In this document: piece after piece, positions 5,036-5,665 of the stretch
Layout: the number at the start of each line of letters is the position of its first letter
Position numbering within the stretch: position 1 is the stretch's first letter
DNA from: Nitrospirota bacterium
GTDB taxonomy: Bacteria > Nitrospirota > 9FT-COMBO-42-15 > HDB-SIOI813
Reading direction: 5' to 3'
NCBI GenBank assembly: GCA_016214375.1
Contig: JACROQ010000124.1
Location: 1-5,665, forward strand
Length of the DNA: 5,665 nucleotides
Position numbers and translations under genes: made by a program
Notes under the pieces: generated by a model
What the model was told of the DNA's origin: nothing
Database searches by the model: none
The model's input: only the letters and a program-made list of their open reading frames with translations

Positions 5036-5665
5036 ATTTAATAATTCTTTTCATCTCCTCTATCGTCCTCTTGTAGTCCTTCGTCCCAAATACCCCTGAG
5101 CCGGAAACGAATATGTCTGCGCCTGCAGACGCCACCTCACCGATATTCTCTAACTTTACCCCGCCATCCACCTCGATAGAGACATTTGCCCCGATCTTAT
5201 CCACCATCTGCCGGGCCTTTTTGATCTTTTCCAGCGCAGAGGGTATGAACCTCTGTCCGCCAAAACCAGGATTCACAGACATGATGAGTAAAAGGTCTAT
5301 ATCACCGAGCACATATTTTATAGAGACCAGCGGTGTCGCGGGGTTTACAGAGACCCCTGCCTTCTTGCCTTTCTCTTTGATAGCCTGAATGGTCCGGTGC
5401 AGGTGTGTGCAGGCCTCAAAATGGACCGTGATGATATCCGCCCTGGCATCGGCAAATTCAGAGATATACTGCTCTGGCCGCTCAATCATGAGATGCACAT
5501 CCAGGGGAAGCACTGTCACCCTCCGGATGGCCTCTAAGATAAAAGGACCTATAGTAATGTTGGGGACAAAGGCCCCATCCATCACATCCACATGGGTCCA
5601 ATCGGCGCCGGCATCCTCCACCTTCCGGATCTCCTCACCGAGGCGTGAGAAATCGGCAGAGAGGA
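5025..5665 (-). CDS. rpe: Ribulose-phosphate 3-epimerase (5' end outside window)
   Basis: Rpe interconverts ribulose 5-phosphate and xylulose 5-phosphate in the cytoplasm (pentose phosphate pathway, Calvin cycle). The open frame runs to the right edge with 212 residues visible, beginning LSADFSRLGEEIRK, the normal Rpe opening. Only a few N-terminal residues are missing. A GTG at 5621 lies inside this conserved block and is not the start. Counting from the first visible residue, the metal-binding/catalytic set is H24 and D26 (HVDVMDG), H57 (DVHLM) and D166 (EVDGG). The phosphate-binding region includes SVNPGFGGQRF (129-139), and SGSGVFG (187-193) is also typical. TIM-barrel length fits the family (about 215-225). 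The last codons (Leu-Ser-Pro-stop) come from repeat half-unit C3, so the native C-terminus was probably replaced. Its link to pheS is positional only; no functional connection is evident. Confidence 0.95.
   Translation of the reverse strand, partial: LSADFSRLGEEIRKVEDAGADWTHVDVMDGAFVPNITIGPFILEAIRRVTVLPLDVHLMIERPEQYISEFADARADIITVHFEACTHLHRTIQAIKEKGKKAGVSVNPATPLVSIKYVLGDIDLLLIMSVNPGFGGQRFIPSALEKIKKARQMVDKIGANVSIEVDGGVKLENIGEVASAGADIFVSGSGVFGTKDYKRTIEEMKRIIKLSP

Noticed and set aside
5619..5621. GTG at 5621 as the rpe start.
   Set aside because: The frame continues upstream to the window edge and encodes the conserved LSADF and LGEEI block of Rpe, so this GTG is an internal Val codon.

Overview
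The window looks like a piece of a diderm bacterial chromosome of intermediate GC content. Every gene lies on the minus strand. In transcription order (right to left) they are: rpe (ribulose-phosphate 3-epimerase, 5' end outside the window), pheS, pheT, a MacA-like periplasmic adaptor, and the first 20 codons of an ABC-transporter ATPase. The adaptor implies an inner and an outer membrane. I cannot fix the phylum from sequence alone. Open reading frames on the plus strand are shadows of these genes.

The phenylalanyl-tRNA synthetase is not the usual bacterial form. PheS (521 aa) carries a long N-terminal extension with winged-helix character. PheT (569 aa) is the short form that lacks the N-terminal OB-fold and the C-terminal anticodon-binding domain of ordinary bacterial PheT (about 800 aa). 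Both match the archaeal/eukaryotic-cytosolic architecture, which some bacteria such as spirochaetes also have. The pair was probably acquired by horizontal transfer, and its motifs look intact.

The adaptor and the ABC gene overlap by 11 bp. They form one export module of MacA/MacB type: a membrane-anchored adaptor plus an ATP-driven permease, which would work with an outer-membrane channel not seen here.

The most striking content is between the genes. All three intergenic gaps (1235-1410, 3121-3328, 4895-5024) are largely filled by one family of dispersed palindromic repeats. I count seven half-units, each about 29-38 nt, mostly arranged as inverted pairs. Their outer and inner stems differ between copies by paired, compensatory changes, so the hairpin itself appears conserved. 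The layout resembles REP/REPIN elements, but no matching transposase is in the window. In the pheS-pheT gap the element has longer arms and sits between perfect 26-bp direct repeats, one of which contains the pheS stop codon. At rpe the repeat supplies the last residues and the stop codon of the protein.
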